Below are positions 1 to 11,566 of a DNA stretch of 64,000 nucleotides, piece by piece. The position numbers and the translations under genes were made by a program. The notes under the pieces are model-generated. The model searched no databases. It worked only from the letters and a program-made list of their open reading frames with translations, and had not been told where the DNA came from. Origin of the DNA: Jaapia argillacea MUCL 33604 (Eukaryota; Basidiomycota; Agaricomycetes; Jaapiales; Jaapiaceae); NCBI GenBank assembly GCA_000697665.1, contig KL197713.1, positions 894,593 through 958,592 of the forward strand, given 5' to 3'. Each line of letters begins with the position of its first letter. The stretch's first letter is position 1.

Positions 1-616
1 ATCACGCCACTTTACCCTACCGCTGTCATCCGCACCTGCTGTGCTTAGCTAGTCGTAGAAGATTATTAGGAGTCACGACAATAATAATGACTGCGTTCAA
101 CCGCGCTACATAATCCTGGTCTGTCGTCGTGGAAATGAAGTTTTTGTGTTGAATTTTGAACCCGACTGCTGTGTTTCTCCATTCTATCATAATAAGTTAC
201 CAAAGCTCCGGCGTTGACCAACGTGTCTGCACCTATTGGCGATGCAAGCTTTGTTATCATCCATCTCAGCCTACCTTGCTATCGATTTCCCCTGCACTCT
301 CGGTGTATCATCGCTCATTCGAAATCCCATCGCAGTGTCCCATCGGACGCAACTGAGCAACAGAATTTCCGCCAAGGAAGCCCGTCGTCGCCGCCAGATC
401 GGACAGATTTGATCGATAGAGTTGGGCTTCTGCATCCCGATAAGATAATTCTCCCAAGAAAAATTTGGCCTTGTCATGGTTATGCAACCGTCCACCCCCG
501 GAAACAACCTCAATCCTATTCTCAACGCACGTTCCTTCAAAAACGCACGAAGAGATTCCCATCTCTTCATTCAACCCCCCTGACGGGCCTACCTTTGTTT
601 GTACATCAGTTCAACC
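1..616. other. Intergenic, upstream of ADE4
   Basis: No coding gene is supported here. The open frames are short, overlap on both strands and lack recognisable protein motifs. The right end is the 5' untranslated leader of ADE4, since the first base of its start codon lies at 617. The promoter should lie in this stretch, but I see no clear TATA box. Confidence 0.5.
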
Positions 617-2791
617 AGTGAGTGGTTCGTTTCGCCTACACGAACAGTCGATCACACGTTTGTTTGTTTCGTAGTGTGCGGGATCCTGGGTTTACTCTTG
701 CACGACCCCAACGTCGATGCTGCTCCAGAGATTTGTGAAGGGTTGTCGCTTTTGCAGCACAGAGGACAAGATGCCTGCGGCATCGTTACTTGTGGACCGA
801 AAGGTCGTTTTTATCAGTGCAAAGGGAATGGAATGGTAAGAGATGTCTTTGACTCCAATGCCATCTCGACTTTGGTTGGGGGAATGGGTGTGGGGCACGG
901 TGAGCACTTTAGATCCGGCAATGCGTCAGCACGTCTAAAGTCGTATTTCCCCGCCAGTCAGATACCCTACTGCTGGAAGTTCCCATCACGCGGAGGCACA
1001 ACCTTTCTATGTTAACTCTCCGTACGGGATCGTTTTCGCCCATGTGAGTTCTTGAGTTATCTCTCCTTTTCCAAGCCGAGTTCAACACGATATCAGAACG
1101 GAAACCTCATCAATACCGCATCCCTATTGCAGTATATGGATGCAGAAGCCCACCGACATATCAATACGAACTCGGATTCGGAACTACTCCTCAACATCTT
1201 CGCAAATAACCTCCAGCAAACTGGAAAGTTCCGTATCAACGAGGATGATATCTTTACTGCTATCGGTGGGCTGATGGAACAATGCAAAGGGGCGTACGCA
1301 TGCGTGGCAATGTTGGCTGGTTTCGGGATTATCGCTTTTCGAGATCCCAATGGCATCCGACCCGTGGGTATGGGCACACGGAAGGCGGGATCAGGAAAAG
1401 ATTATCTCTTTGCAAGCGAGAGTGTTGTCGCGGACGCCAGTGGTTTTGGGGATTGGGAGGACGTCAGGCCAGGTACGTTTTCCTTTTTCTGGTGGGTCGA
1501 GAATTCCGACTGAACTGATGTATGGTCATGGGACATTGAATTTGTAGGTGAAGCCGTTATCATTACACGATCATCTATCACACGGCGTCAAGTCTCTAAC
1601 CCTGCAACCTTCGCTCCGGATATCTTTGAATATGTCTACTTCGCTCGACCCGATTCTGTTCTTGATGGCGTTAGTGTATATAGAAGTCGGATGGCCATGG
1701 GTGATGCCTTGGCTGTGGAGGTTAAGAGGGTTTTGCACGAAAAGAATATCTGTGTCGATGTTGTGATTCCGGTATGGCTTCAATCTGCTTTTCTCCTCGT
1801 ACCACGTGACTTATCAGGGTCCCTTAGGTGCCAGACACCTCTCGAGTAGCGGCTCTGAATCTCGCCCAAAAGTTAGAACTCCCTTACCGGGAAGGATTCA
1901 TCAAAAATCGATATGTCGGGCGGACCTTCATTATGCCCGGGCAACAGATGAGGTGAGCCTTGACTTTTCATACACCTTGGCGACATACAGTAATTCGCGG
2001 GTTGATTCCAGGAGAAAAAATGTTCGACGCAAGTTGAACGCCATGGCGCTGGAATTCGTTGGGAAGAACATTCTGATCGTCGATGGTTGGATTCCTCGCT
2101 TCCTCGTCCCATCCCAAATTTGAATCCCCTTGTGTAGATTCCATTGTCCGGGGTACGACATCAAAAGAAATTGTTCAAATGGCTCGAGACGTCGGTGCCA
2201 AGCAGATTATTGTTGCATCCTGTGCGCCCCCAATTCGGTGAGTCCTGGTGCACTTATTCAACAGGCTCTGATTTCCGCTGACACGGGACTTGTAGACATT
2301 CCAACGTGTACGGAATTGACATGCCTTCGCGAACAGAACTCGTTGGCCATGGACGCGACACAGCCGAAATCGCAGCAGAAATTGGCGCCGATCTGGTCAT
2401 CTTTCAGACACTCCCCGACCTGATCGAATCTGTGCGACAATTCAACCCCTCGATCAAGACATTCGACTGCTCAGTTTTCACCGGAGAGTACATCACTGGC
2501 GGTGTTGACGAGGCGTACCTGGGCCATCTGGAGAACCTTCGAGCCGATAACACGAAGAGAAAGCTGCTGAATGGAGGCTCCGGGACCGCGGAAGACAAGG
2601 GGGTTGGGAGTGTCAAGACTAATGGGACTAACGGTGTGCACGAAGGAATCAATGGCGTCAACGGTGTAAACGGTTCGCATCGGCATCGCGAGGAGCGGGA
2701 GCTTGGGTTGGGAGCCAGCGGGCCTATGAACGGGGGGGATGACACCATTGGCTTGTTCAATAACTACAGAGGACACTGGAAGGTCCGTTGA
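617..2791 (+). CDS. ADE4: Amidophosphoribosyltransferase (purine biosynthesis)
   Basis: Catalyses the first committed step of purine synthesis in the cytosol: PRPP plus glutamine gives phosphoribosylamine. Exons: 617; 675-899; 958-1043; 1097-1472; 1548-1771; 1828-1952; 2012-2085; 2138-2237; 2296-2791, giving 568 aa. The protein opens MCGILGLL, so Cys2 is the glutamine amidotransferase nucleophile after Met removal. [12 protein letters not shown] and the spliced [10 protein letters not shown] follow, typical of class II amidotransferases. The PRPP-binding signature reads [16 protein letters not shown] after splicing across 2086-2137. The start is unusual: the only in-frame ATG before Cys2 is made by joining A at 617 to TG at 675-676. 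The C-terminal 80 or so residues hold a low-complexity Gly/Asn/Val stretch (about 2620-2670) that varies in this family. Product is certain; the split start is a strong inference. Confidence 0.95.
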
Positions 2792-2915
2792 CCTTTTCAA
2801 TTCTTTACTATGTGGTTCTCAGGATCTTTCATAGGCAACGAACCCAGTGAGCTGAAAGGAAGTGGGTGAGAGGCAGTGTGAGATCTTTATTTCCTATTTG
2901 TTGACAAATAAGTCC

Positions 2916-2923
2916 TATATAAG
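2916..2923 (+). promoter_or_regulatory. TATA box of the glyoxal oxidase gene
   Basis: TATATAAG lies 106 bp upstream of the glyoxal oxidase ATG, a usual distance for a fungal core promoter. Housekeeping neighbours show no such clean box. Assignment is by motif and position only. Confidence 0.45.
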
Positions 2924-3021
2924 CCTCATGTTTAATTATGTATTCTTCGATCACATGATCGCAACGCGTTGAAAGCCCAACTTGAACTTCAAGTTGCAGA
3001 CCTTTGCATCCACCATCCACC

Positions 3022-5471
3022 ATGACTGTGATTGGTATTCGTTCGATCTTTCGCCTTGTCGCACTGGCTGCCACATGTTTTGTTTCTGCCAACTCTACTG
3101 AATCTGCTTGGAACGGATTCTCCACCCACGATGCAAGTACACCCACCCAGTTCACTCCATATTATGTTCCGCCTGGCGCCAAAAGCTACGACTCTTCGTC
3201 ACCGTTCGTTCACTATTCTGGAAAATGGATCGACTCCATTTCCCCCTTGTACACTCACAAGACTCTGCGGTCATCATCTCAATCTGGATCATCGATCCGT
3301 TTCACATTTACCGGCACAGGCATCGAATGGTTTGGCAATATGGACAAGTTTCATGGCATCTCCCAAGTTTACGTGGATGGGAAGCAGATCCAGGAGGTCG
3401 ATGCTTGGAATCCGGTAAAGATGAGGCAACAGCGTCTATTCTGGACCTTTGGTCTACCCGAAGGGAAGCACACCCTCAAAATCGTCAATACTGGCAGAAA
3501 ACGCGAAGCTTCGAATGGTAATCTTCTCGATATCGATGCACTTGTAGTCACTCTGGGCACCAAAGCTCGCCGGGAAATAGGGAACAGGACCGCGCCCAAA
3601 ACTTTGTCGCAGAAGAACACCGACCATTCATCATCATCTCCAGCCTCTTGGACTTTAACACAGAAAGGGACCACGGGAGTGCATGCTATGCAGCTGGCCA
3701 TTGTATCTGCGACCCACGCACTTATCATTGACAAGGTCGAACACAACCCACTCACTATCGACGGGCATCCCGCCTGGGCTGCTTTGTACAACCTCGATAC
3801 CCAGGGGGTCCGCCCTATTCGTATGCAGTCGAACTCTTTTTGTGCTGGAGGGACGTTTCTTAGCAACGGGACCATGGTCAACGTCGGCGGTAACCCTGTT
3901 GTTGGATCTCATACTTCTGCTGCCGATTTTGGGGACCTGGACGGGCTTCAGGCTGTTCGGATCTTCCTCCCTTGCGACTCGGACACCGGTGATGGCTGCG
4001 AGATATACGAGGATCACACAAGAATTCGGCTGGCAAGCCCTCGCTGGTATAACACTGTCATACGTATCCCGGATGGTAGTGCCATGATAATCGGTGGATC
4101 AAAGAGGGGCGGTTGGATCAACAACGGGACGGTTAACAACCCAACCATCGAATATTTCCCGCCAAAATCCATTCACAACTCCAATGGGCTCCCAATCACC
4201 CTCCCTTTCCTGGTCGATACCCTCAATTCAAATCTATTCCCCATCGCTTTCGTTCTCCCCGACGGGAAAGTATTCATGGCCGCCAATCAAGACGCCATGA
4301 TTTATGACTGGCGAACCAATACGGAACACAGACTACCACAAATACCGAACGGCGTCCGGGTGACCTATCCTATGGCTGGTACTGCCCTGCTTCTCCCCCT
4401 TGATCCCGATCACGATTACACTCCAGAAGTGCTCCTATGTGGCGGCTCTACAGTCGACGACACCAAGCCTGGTTATCAGATTTCTTCCCAGGCTCCCGCT
4501 TCCGCTCAATGTTCTCGGATTGTCCTGACTGAGAAGGGTATCGCTGCTGGATGGAAAGTTGAGCAAATGCCCCAAGCTCGGACGATGCCCGATGCCGTTC
4601 TCCTTCCTACTGGTGAAGTGGTCATTGTCAACGGTGCCGCTACGGGAATATCTGGCTACGGCAATGTCCTGAACCAAGTCGGGGCATCGAATGCCGACAA
4701 TCCTGTCTTGACGCCCGTCTTGTACAACCCTGATGCATCTGCAGGTCACAGATTCTCATCCGTTGGCATGCCCACCAGCGAAATACCGCGGTTGTATCAC
4801 TCGGTCGCCACACTCACTCCCAACGGAGACGTTATGATCGCTGGGAGCAACCCTAACCTGGACAGAAGTGAGATGATGTACGGGACCGAGTACAGAGTCG
4901 AATGGCTAAGACCACCATACATGACTATGGACAGGCCGGAGGTCATCAGTGGACTGCCGAGCATATTGGGTTTCGGAGATACAGTGCAATTGCAGGTGAA
5001 GCTGCAGACCTTGGTATCTAGCTCCCCAAACATTAAGGGTGCGTGCTTTTCATAGTTATTTCCAGCATCTCGTTGACAGCGGAAGGCAGTGTCGCTCATG
5101 GACCTCGGGTTCGTCACCCACGCTGTACACGCAAATTCAAGACTTGTGTATCTCGCAGCTTCGCTCTCTCTAAAAGATCGTAAAACGCTTACGATCACTG
5201 CACCGCCCGACGGGAACGTATATCCACCTGGGCCCGCTTTTCTATACTTTGTTGTTGACGGAGTGCCGAGTGTTGGTCTCAAGGTTCTGATTGGAGATGG
5301 CAAAGGACCGGAGGTTGACCAGGCAGCCGCAGACTAGTGAGTTGATTGTGTCCGCTGGCTTCTTCTATCGATTCTGACTTGAGTCCCTTGTGCAGTATGC
5401 TCGCAAACACGGTTGCTGATCAATACCAGGCGAGTAAGAAGAAGGTGAAAGCGAGCGATACATCAGAATGA
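3022..5471 (+). CDS. Secreted glyoxal oxidase (copper radical oxidase) with extra N-terminal beta domain
   Basis: Predicted extracellular copper radical oxidase (AA5_1) making H2O2 from aldehydes. Exons 3022-5038, 5090-5336, 5396-5471; 779 aa. A signal peptide covers about residues 1-23. Residues about 47-180 resemble the jelly-roll module common in basidiomycete surface proteins (YSGKW, FTFTGTGIEWFG, GLPEGKHTLKI). The glyoxal oxidase domain follows. By family comparison Cys274 (SFCAGGTF) and Tyr343 (RWYNT) form the Cys-Tyr cofactor, Tyr592-His593 (RLYHS) are copper ligands and His683 (VTHAV) is the last ligand in the C-terminal DUF1929 domain. All are present, so it should be active. The last short exon adds a Lys-rich tail after DQAAADY; ending at a stop at 5335-5337 instead is possible. 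ATG at 3022 was chosen because the signal peptide starts there. Convergent with PNO1. Confidence 0.9.
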
Positions 5472-5749
5472 TACCTTTCACCCCTATGGCCGCGACATTT
5501 CCTTCGTTCCCTTCAGCTTTCACAGCTTATCCTCACAATTATGCTTCCAACCAACCAACTCATACTACTCTTCTTCCATTCCTTGTTTCTGAACTCACGA
5601 TCAGTTGACGTCCACGGGACAACCCTCGCTTTGTAGCCCTATTGTTATCCAACATATTGATACATGTTACGTTACTGAGATAGAGAGAAACGATACAAGG
5701 GAAGATCTATCTGGGACTCGGGTAAGACATGCAGTAATTGTCGAGTTCC

Positions 5750-6799
5750 TCAAATGGCCCTCTGTCGCATCCGGCTTGCAACTGTCCTCAACCCAGCATA
5801 AACTTTCCCGGGAGGAGAGCCAAGAATCAGGGATACAATGGCGTCTCGAGCCACTTTGATGTTCTGGAAGGAACCCAGTATATGGATTTTGCTACCTTCT
5901 GTGTCAGATAGGATGGGTATGGATGATGGGGATCAGCTCACGTATCGGCGAGGACTATTCGGGTTCGGCTCGTGTTCTCGATTGTGAACTTGGTCTTACC
6001 ATCATGGCCAGCGATACGGCCTGGAGAGATAGCGGTTAAGTCAAGACCATATTTGAGCAACCGACGCAAGAATACGGGGTATACCTATTGCGCGAGCAAG
6101 GTGATCACCGTGAAGTGTTTTCACGTCTTTGATCTCAAAAGAATCGAGATAAAGGTCGTCTAATCTAAGCAATGCTATCGCATCCTAAAGGGAAACATAT
6201 CAATTGGTGCTCAAACATCATATTATCGAAAATACTTACATTGATGTCGAACCCTAGACAGAAGGCCTTCACAAAGTCCGCGCCCTTCTGAAGGGCACCA
6301 GTCTCTTTCGTATGCTTCGATGTCTAGATAGTAGGCGAGTGGGTTCGTGTCAAAAGAGCAGTATGCTGGACAACGGACTCACGCGCATCTCGACACATCT
6401 CCGCTGGACATTCATCCTCACTTGCAATCCCAGAATCTCGGTCAATGGCCCGAAGATATTCACCCATTCTTTTTTCAGTGGAGTCATTCGATGTGGAGGT
6501 ATAGGCACCCTTCTCGTCTCCGATTTCGTTGTACTTTTGTCGGCGCCTGCAGGTAAGGGGGGGAAAGCCGGTGCAGACGTCGTGAGTGGTGCAGGGATAG
6601 GATCTACGTCGATCATAAGATCTTCATCTCCAGTGTCCTTGGGAGGAGAAGCAGGCTGAGCTGAGGATTGCTTTTCTTCGACCATATCACCATCGATGTC
6701 ATTGTCGTCTGGTATTCGGGCTGCCTTTTTCTTGGCCAAGCTACGCCGACTCTTCTTTGCAGGAGTAGATGAACCGGGCTGAGGATGTACAATGACCAT
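5750..6799 (-). CDS. PNO1: PNO1/Dim2, KH-domain 40S ribosome assembly factor
   Basis: Partner of the Nob1 nuclease; binds the 3' end of 18S rRNA during 40S maturation in nucleolus and cytoplasm. Exons, 5' to 3': 6799-6383, 6323-6240, 6184-6085, 6020-5942, 5891-5750; 273 aa. The acidic, Lys-rich N-terminal 90 residues are disordered. The conserved core starts [17 protein letters not shown]. The second KH domain carries [18 protein letters not shown] and [18 protein letters not shown], both matching the family closely, and the protein ends [14 protein letters not shown]. The length equals yeast Pno1. The ATG at 6799 is preferred over an upstream in-frame one at 6862 because the latter adds a poorly conserved tail. 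Every junction keeps frame through conserved motifs. Confidence 0.95.
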
Positions 6800-6995
6800 G
6801 GTTATTCGCGAGAAAGATGGCGTTTTAAGTTTTTGGGTGCAGGCAGAGTAGGAGAGTGTCACAGCGTGACCACGAGATTATATTTGCGCCCAGGTGCCCA
6901 CAACCAGTGCTTCCTGGGTTCCAGTGAATTCCTGGCTTATCTTGCTCCTTGTCTATGAGACCGATCTATCAATATATCCGCAAGGTTGACTTGGG

Positions 6996-9335
6996 ATGTC
7001 TTCTGGCTATGTTTCAAACTTGAATGAAGGCAAAGGCGAAGGTATGTACCTTTCTACGCCCTTCCAACCTTTTTGCCTTCGTTGATTGGTATCTAGTCCT
7101 TCACGCGTTGTTAAATTCTCTCTCTTCAAACGCATCCTCATCTCAGAATGGTGATAGGTTTACACCTGGTCAAGTTGAACGCTTGTCGAGTAAATTGAAC
7201 GAAATCTTGGGTGGTGTCGATTCAATCGACGGAGAGGGTCAAAAGCGCAATGAGAAGGGTGAGGTGCGTCTGCGTCATCCCTTAATCAACATTATATTCA
7301 CCACTGAGCATTTTTAGCTATTAAACGAGGAGGGACTTCCCATAGTGGATATAGCAGAACCTGTCACCGATGCGACGGGGGCCTCAGGGACAACCCCAGT
7401 TCCCTTGGAAGATGATCGTGATCTTATTCCGTTGTGGGCAGCCGGGCCCGCGGAACGTGAACGACGTCGCATCGAACGGGATCGGCTTTTGGACTTGTTG
7501 GAAGAGGAAGAACGAGCAGAGCAAGTGACATTGGACGAAAGAGCGAGAGAATCCCAGAAGGCAGAGGTTGAGAAGAGAAAGGAGGCTGCTAGGAAAGAAA
7601 TGGACAGGCTCAAAACTGCCAAGGAAATGCAGAAGAAGATGGGCAAGGCCCTTCTTCGAAATATGTCAGAGGCTAAGGCGAGAGAGGAAGCCGAGAAACA
7701 ACGACAATTGCGGGAAGATTTGGAAGCCGAGGAGCAGAAACGACGAGAGGCGTCAAAGCCGAGGAAAAGTGTGTCTTTCGCTGAGCTATCCGACGTGGAC
7801 GACAGCGAAGCCGTGGCCCCTCCCTCTCCGCATCCCAACTCGTTGGAAGGGGAGGCTGTGACTCCTACGATTTCACGACGTTCAGTTCGGGGGGAAATGC
7901 CAACACAGGACGAAATCGAAGGTCATCCCATGAAGATCAATATCGTCGAGCGATTTCCTGTTGCTGCTCGCCCGCCAACTCCGATCGCCAGGCCTTCCGC
8001 GAAGGACAAGGACTCTGACGATGAGTCCAATCCTGATTCTCCTCCAGTTTCGGATGACGAAGATATGCGTTTTGCTGACAAGAACCAGTCAGACGAAGAT
8101 GAAGAATCCGACGACGAACCTGTATTGGAAGATGAGTATGACCTAGACTCAGCGCTCCATCAGAGAGAGGTCGCTCTCGAATACTTCAAGAAACGTGTAT
8201 CAATTGGTGCGGAGGTCAAACGGGCGATGGCCTCGCATACGCATGATGAAGGAGAGCACGAATGGGACCAACCAGTTAGTATTGACCTAAATTGCTTCAC
8301 GTTTGCGATTCATCGATCAGACAGGAAGTACCTATGGAGGCGACACTCTCCTCCCCTCCTCCGAAGCCCTCTACCTCCCGTTTCAAAGCAAACCGAAAAC
8401 AAGCCCGCAACAACCCAGGGCCATCATCATCCGTGACGATGGCCTCCACGTCTTTGGGAGGGGCAACTATCCTTCCTGCTTCCGCATCGCAGAAGCTGAA
8501 TCGCGTGATACGCACTGGCAAACTGGAAGGCGACAAACTTGTGGGCGGTGAGGCTGGAGAGAGCGGCAGTGACGGTGAAGGGGATGCCAATATGAAGGAA
8601 GTGCTCGAGATGTTGCGGAGAGGGGAAGTCATTAACGTCGGCCCTCAATTGAATCCATCCATTGCGCCAATCGTCGAACCTGCCTTCAAATCCTCCCAAA
8701 CTTCCTCGTCCGAAACCACTCGCCCACCCTCAGTATCGACTCTGGGCTCAGGGTCAACGAGTCCACAGCCTCCTCGCGGCGATCCTCCTTCCGGCCTATC
8801 GCAGTCAGGAAGCATGACTTTCCAACCAAAGTCGAAAGTCTCCAAATTCAAGACATCCTTCGCTGCTTCGGAGATGCCAACTTCACATATCCCTTCACCC
8901 TCCGACTCCGTTCCCCCTACTCCAGTATCGAATGTTGGCCGCTCTTCTCCAAAGCTGTCCACTATCAGCGATATGGTCATCGAGAGGGCTCGGACTCCCG
9001 TTGTGAGTCCGTCGGTTTCCCGGCGTTCTGAGCCGAATGCCTCACAAACCCTCCCTCCGACCTTCGCTGCAACTACGGCGTCACCCCCGACACCACTGGG
9101 ATCGGGAGTCGTGGAGTCGCCTACTTTCCAGAAACCGGCTAACTCTCGATCATTTGTATCTCAGCCATTTATTCTTGATTCCCCCTCACCATCCCCTCCT
9201 GATTCATCGAGGCGACCCCAACAACCACCTGTGGTGATGTCGGCTCAGGTGCTGGAGAGATCGAGGTTACAACTTGCTGAGGGCTCGGCATCGTCGGAGA
9301 AAAAAGTTTCCAGATTCAAGGCTAGAAGATTGTAG
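6996..9335 (+). CDS. URI/Bud27-like protein (DUF3835 type)
   Basis: Probable relative of the unconventional prefoldin URI1/Bud27, which assists RNA polymerase assembly and TOR-linked translation. Exons 6996-7041, 7097-7263, 7318-8274, 8325-9335; 726 aa. Visible are the phrase NEEGLPIVDIAEP, a long charged coiled coil (about 7440-7760, rich in E, K and R), an acidic stretch (about 8000-8150), and the terminal KVSRFKARRL of the kind found at the end of DUF3835 proteins. A second copy-like motif STSRFKANRKQ lies near 8370. The Ser/Pro-rich C-terminal third is disordered. A full prefoldin-alpha domain before the coiled coil is not evident; only about 70 residues precede the conserved phrase, so either the domain is degenerate or an upstream exon was missed. 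Family assignment rests on these short motifs. Confidence 0.65.
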
Positions 9336-9494
9336 TTTCTTACTGTATGTACTATGAGTACACCTGTGTATCACATACCATTACTCGCAATTGTATCACC
9401 GCTTCCGTTGCTTACCCTGCCGTTCAGAGGTCCCCGAGCCAAATCAACATTTGCTACCATCAGTTTCCACCACGTGGCACATATCTGTCCTTGG

Positions 9495-11401
9495 ATGCAG
9501 ACCGTCACTCTCTTTGCTCTCTGTTTGCGTGTCCTGATAGCTCTCCTCACTCGCACATTCTTTTCAGCAGATGCATACTTTCAGTCACTGGAAGTCGCTC
9601 ACCGCGCCGTCTATGGCTTTGGACATCTGACTTGGGAGTGGAGAACCGCCCGACCTATTCGGAACATACTCTACCCTGCCCTTAACATTCCTGTTTACTG
9701 GCTACTGAAGATACTGAAATTGGACCATACATCCCTTCTGGTGGGTGTCCAATGTTCTTGAGGCGATTGATCATCGTCATTCATTCAAGCTGGTTTGAAA
9801 TAGATCTCCGGACCCAAGGTTCTTCATGGCATTTTAGCCGCTGGGACTGACATTTGGCTCCCTGATCTCACGAGAAAGGTGCTCGGGGAGAGATACGTTC
9901 AAAATGCAGTGAGTCTTCTGATGGTATTTTCAGCGAATATGAGGAATTCCACGAATAGCTCAAACGGTGGTTAGGTTTTCTTGTCCTTCACCTCGTTCTT
10001 CCATGCATTATCGCTTTCAAGGTCAAACTCCAACTCACTAGAGACCACTCTAACGACTATCGCGTTGAGTTATTACCCCTGGGACTCCGCGATGTCACTT
10101 GACCGGTTCGTTCGTGGATCCGTACGCTGTGCCAACCTGAGCTTTGTTATTGTTTTAGAGCCGGCGTACGGAAATGTCTTGCTCTAGCAGCTCTCACTTG
10201 TGTAATGAGACCTACCAACGCTGTCTTATGGGTATATGCCATGGGGGCGCTCTTGTGGCACCTCCGCCGGCGTGTTCGTGATCTATTATCAGTCATTGTG
10301 GATGCGGCTACCGTCGGGTGCGTGTCTCGCCTAGTGGACCTGGGTTCTCATTCATCGTCCTCTCATACAGCCTAACGACCGTTATGCTGATATTCCTTCT
10401 GGACTCAGCCTATTATGGCCAACCGACATTCACTCCCCTCAACTTCTTCCTGACGAATCTCTCTTCTGTGTCGCTATTCTACGGCACAAGCCCGTGGCAC
10501 TACTATCTCTCTCAAGGATTCCCTCTCCTGTGTACTACTTGCCTTCCCTTCGTGCTTCATGGCGCTTGGCTAGTCCTGGGTCCCTCTGGGACTCCTCCGT
10601 CAAGACTCATGCTCGGATTAATCGTGTGGACAGTGGGGATCTATTCCTTAGCGGGTCACAAGGAATGGCGATTCCTCCACCCCCTCTTACCTCTTCTTCA
10701 TATTCTGGCTTCCAAGTCCCTCACAGACGCATTTGCTCCTGCTCCCTCGGATTCCACGCGGTCGCCCATCCGCTTACCCAGGATACGTACACCATACCTC
10801 GGTTTCTTGCTCCTCACTGTTCCGGCCAGCATCTACGTCGCGATGTTCCACGCACGCGCTCCAATTAGCGTGATGTATTACCTTCGAGATATCCCCGCAA
10901 TCGAATTGGATACTGTGGGATTTTTGATGCCATGTCATTCCACTCCCTGGCAAGCTTATCTCCATCAGGTAGAGCTGGCGGACAATGGGAGGCTGTGGGC
11001 TTTGGGATGCGAACCACCATTACAGTACGTTTTTCACCCCTGCTATCAATGTACATACTGATCGTAATATGGATCACAGCAAGCAGAATATCTCAGAATA
11101 CCAAAGCCAAGCAGACATATTTTACAATTCTCCCGTCGCATATCTCAAGGAGCGATTTCCTGCTGAAGTGGACGTCACGTTCCCCCCTTCCCCATTTCCG
11201 AGCTGCGTTCCAGGAGAAGCACCGGATGACCGTTGGCGTCACGAGTGGCCTCGGTATCTCGTCATGTTCGGTGCGCTGTTGGATGAGGAAGGCGTTCGCG
11301 AGGCAATCGAGGGAAAGGGTTATGCAGAAGTTTGGATAGGGACGGACGGATGGGAAGGAGACGCGCGAAGACGTGGTGGGGTTCGAGTGTGGAAATATTA
11401 A
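9495..11401 (+). CDS. GPI10: GPI mannosyltransferase 3 (PIG-B/Gpi10, GT22)
   Basis: Adds the third mannose to the GPI anchor precursor in the ER lumen, using dolichol-phosphate mannose. Exons 9495-9740, 9804-9908, 9975-10105, 10159-10317, 10371-11024, 11080-11401; 538 aa. The N-terminus RTFFSADAYFQSLEVAH holds the acidic residue of the first luminal loop of GT22 enzymes. SNSLETTLTTIALSYYPWD, VMRPTNAVLWVY and LLDSAYYGQPTFTPLNFF match PIG-B strongly, as does GTSPWHYYLSQGFP. Many hydrophobic spans fit a multipass ER protein. The ATG at 9495 starts the first transmembrane segment; upstream in-frame codons read into the leader and look non-coding. The last exon is a soluble tail. Confidence 0.93.
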
Positions 11402-11566
11402 CCCTTGTATTCCAAGACCGCAAGGAGGCCTGAATCTACCCTATCTCAATCCACCCTTAGATGAAAAGCAGTGCAGTTATTGAAGCTGGGCGGGGTAATT
11501 ATATCTACAGCCATAAGATGAGAGTGAAGCGCCAAAAGTCCCCAAGCACTGAACCTGCGTGCAACA

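Noticed and set aside
7314-7838. Ser-rich antisense frame opposite the URI coiled coil
   Set aside because: Mirror of GAG/AAG codons on the sense strand.
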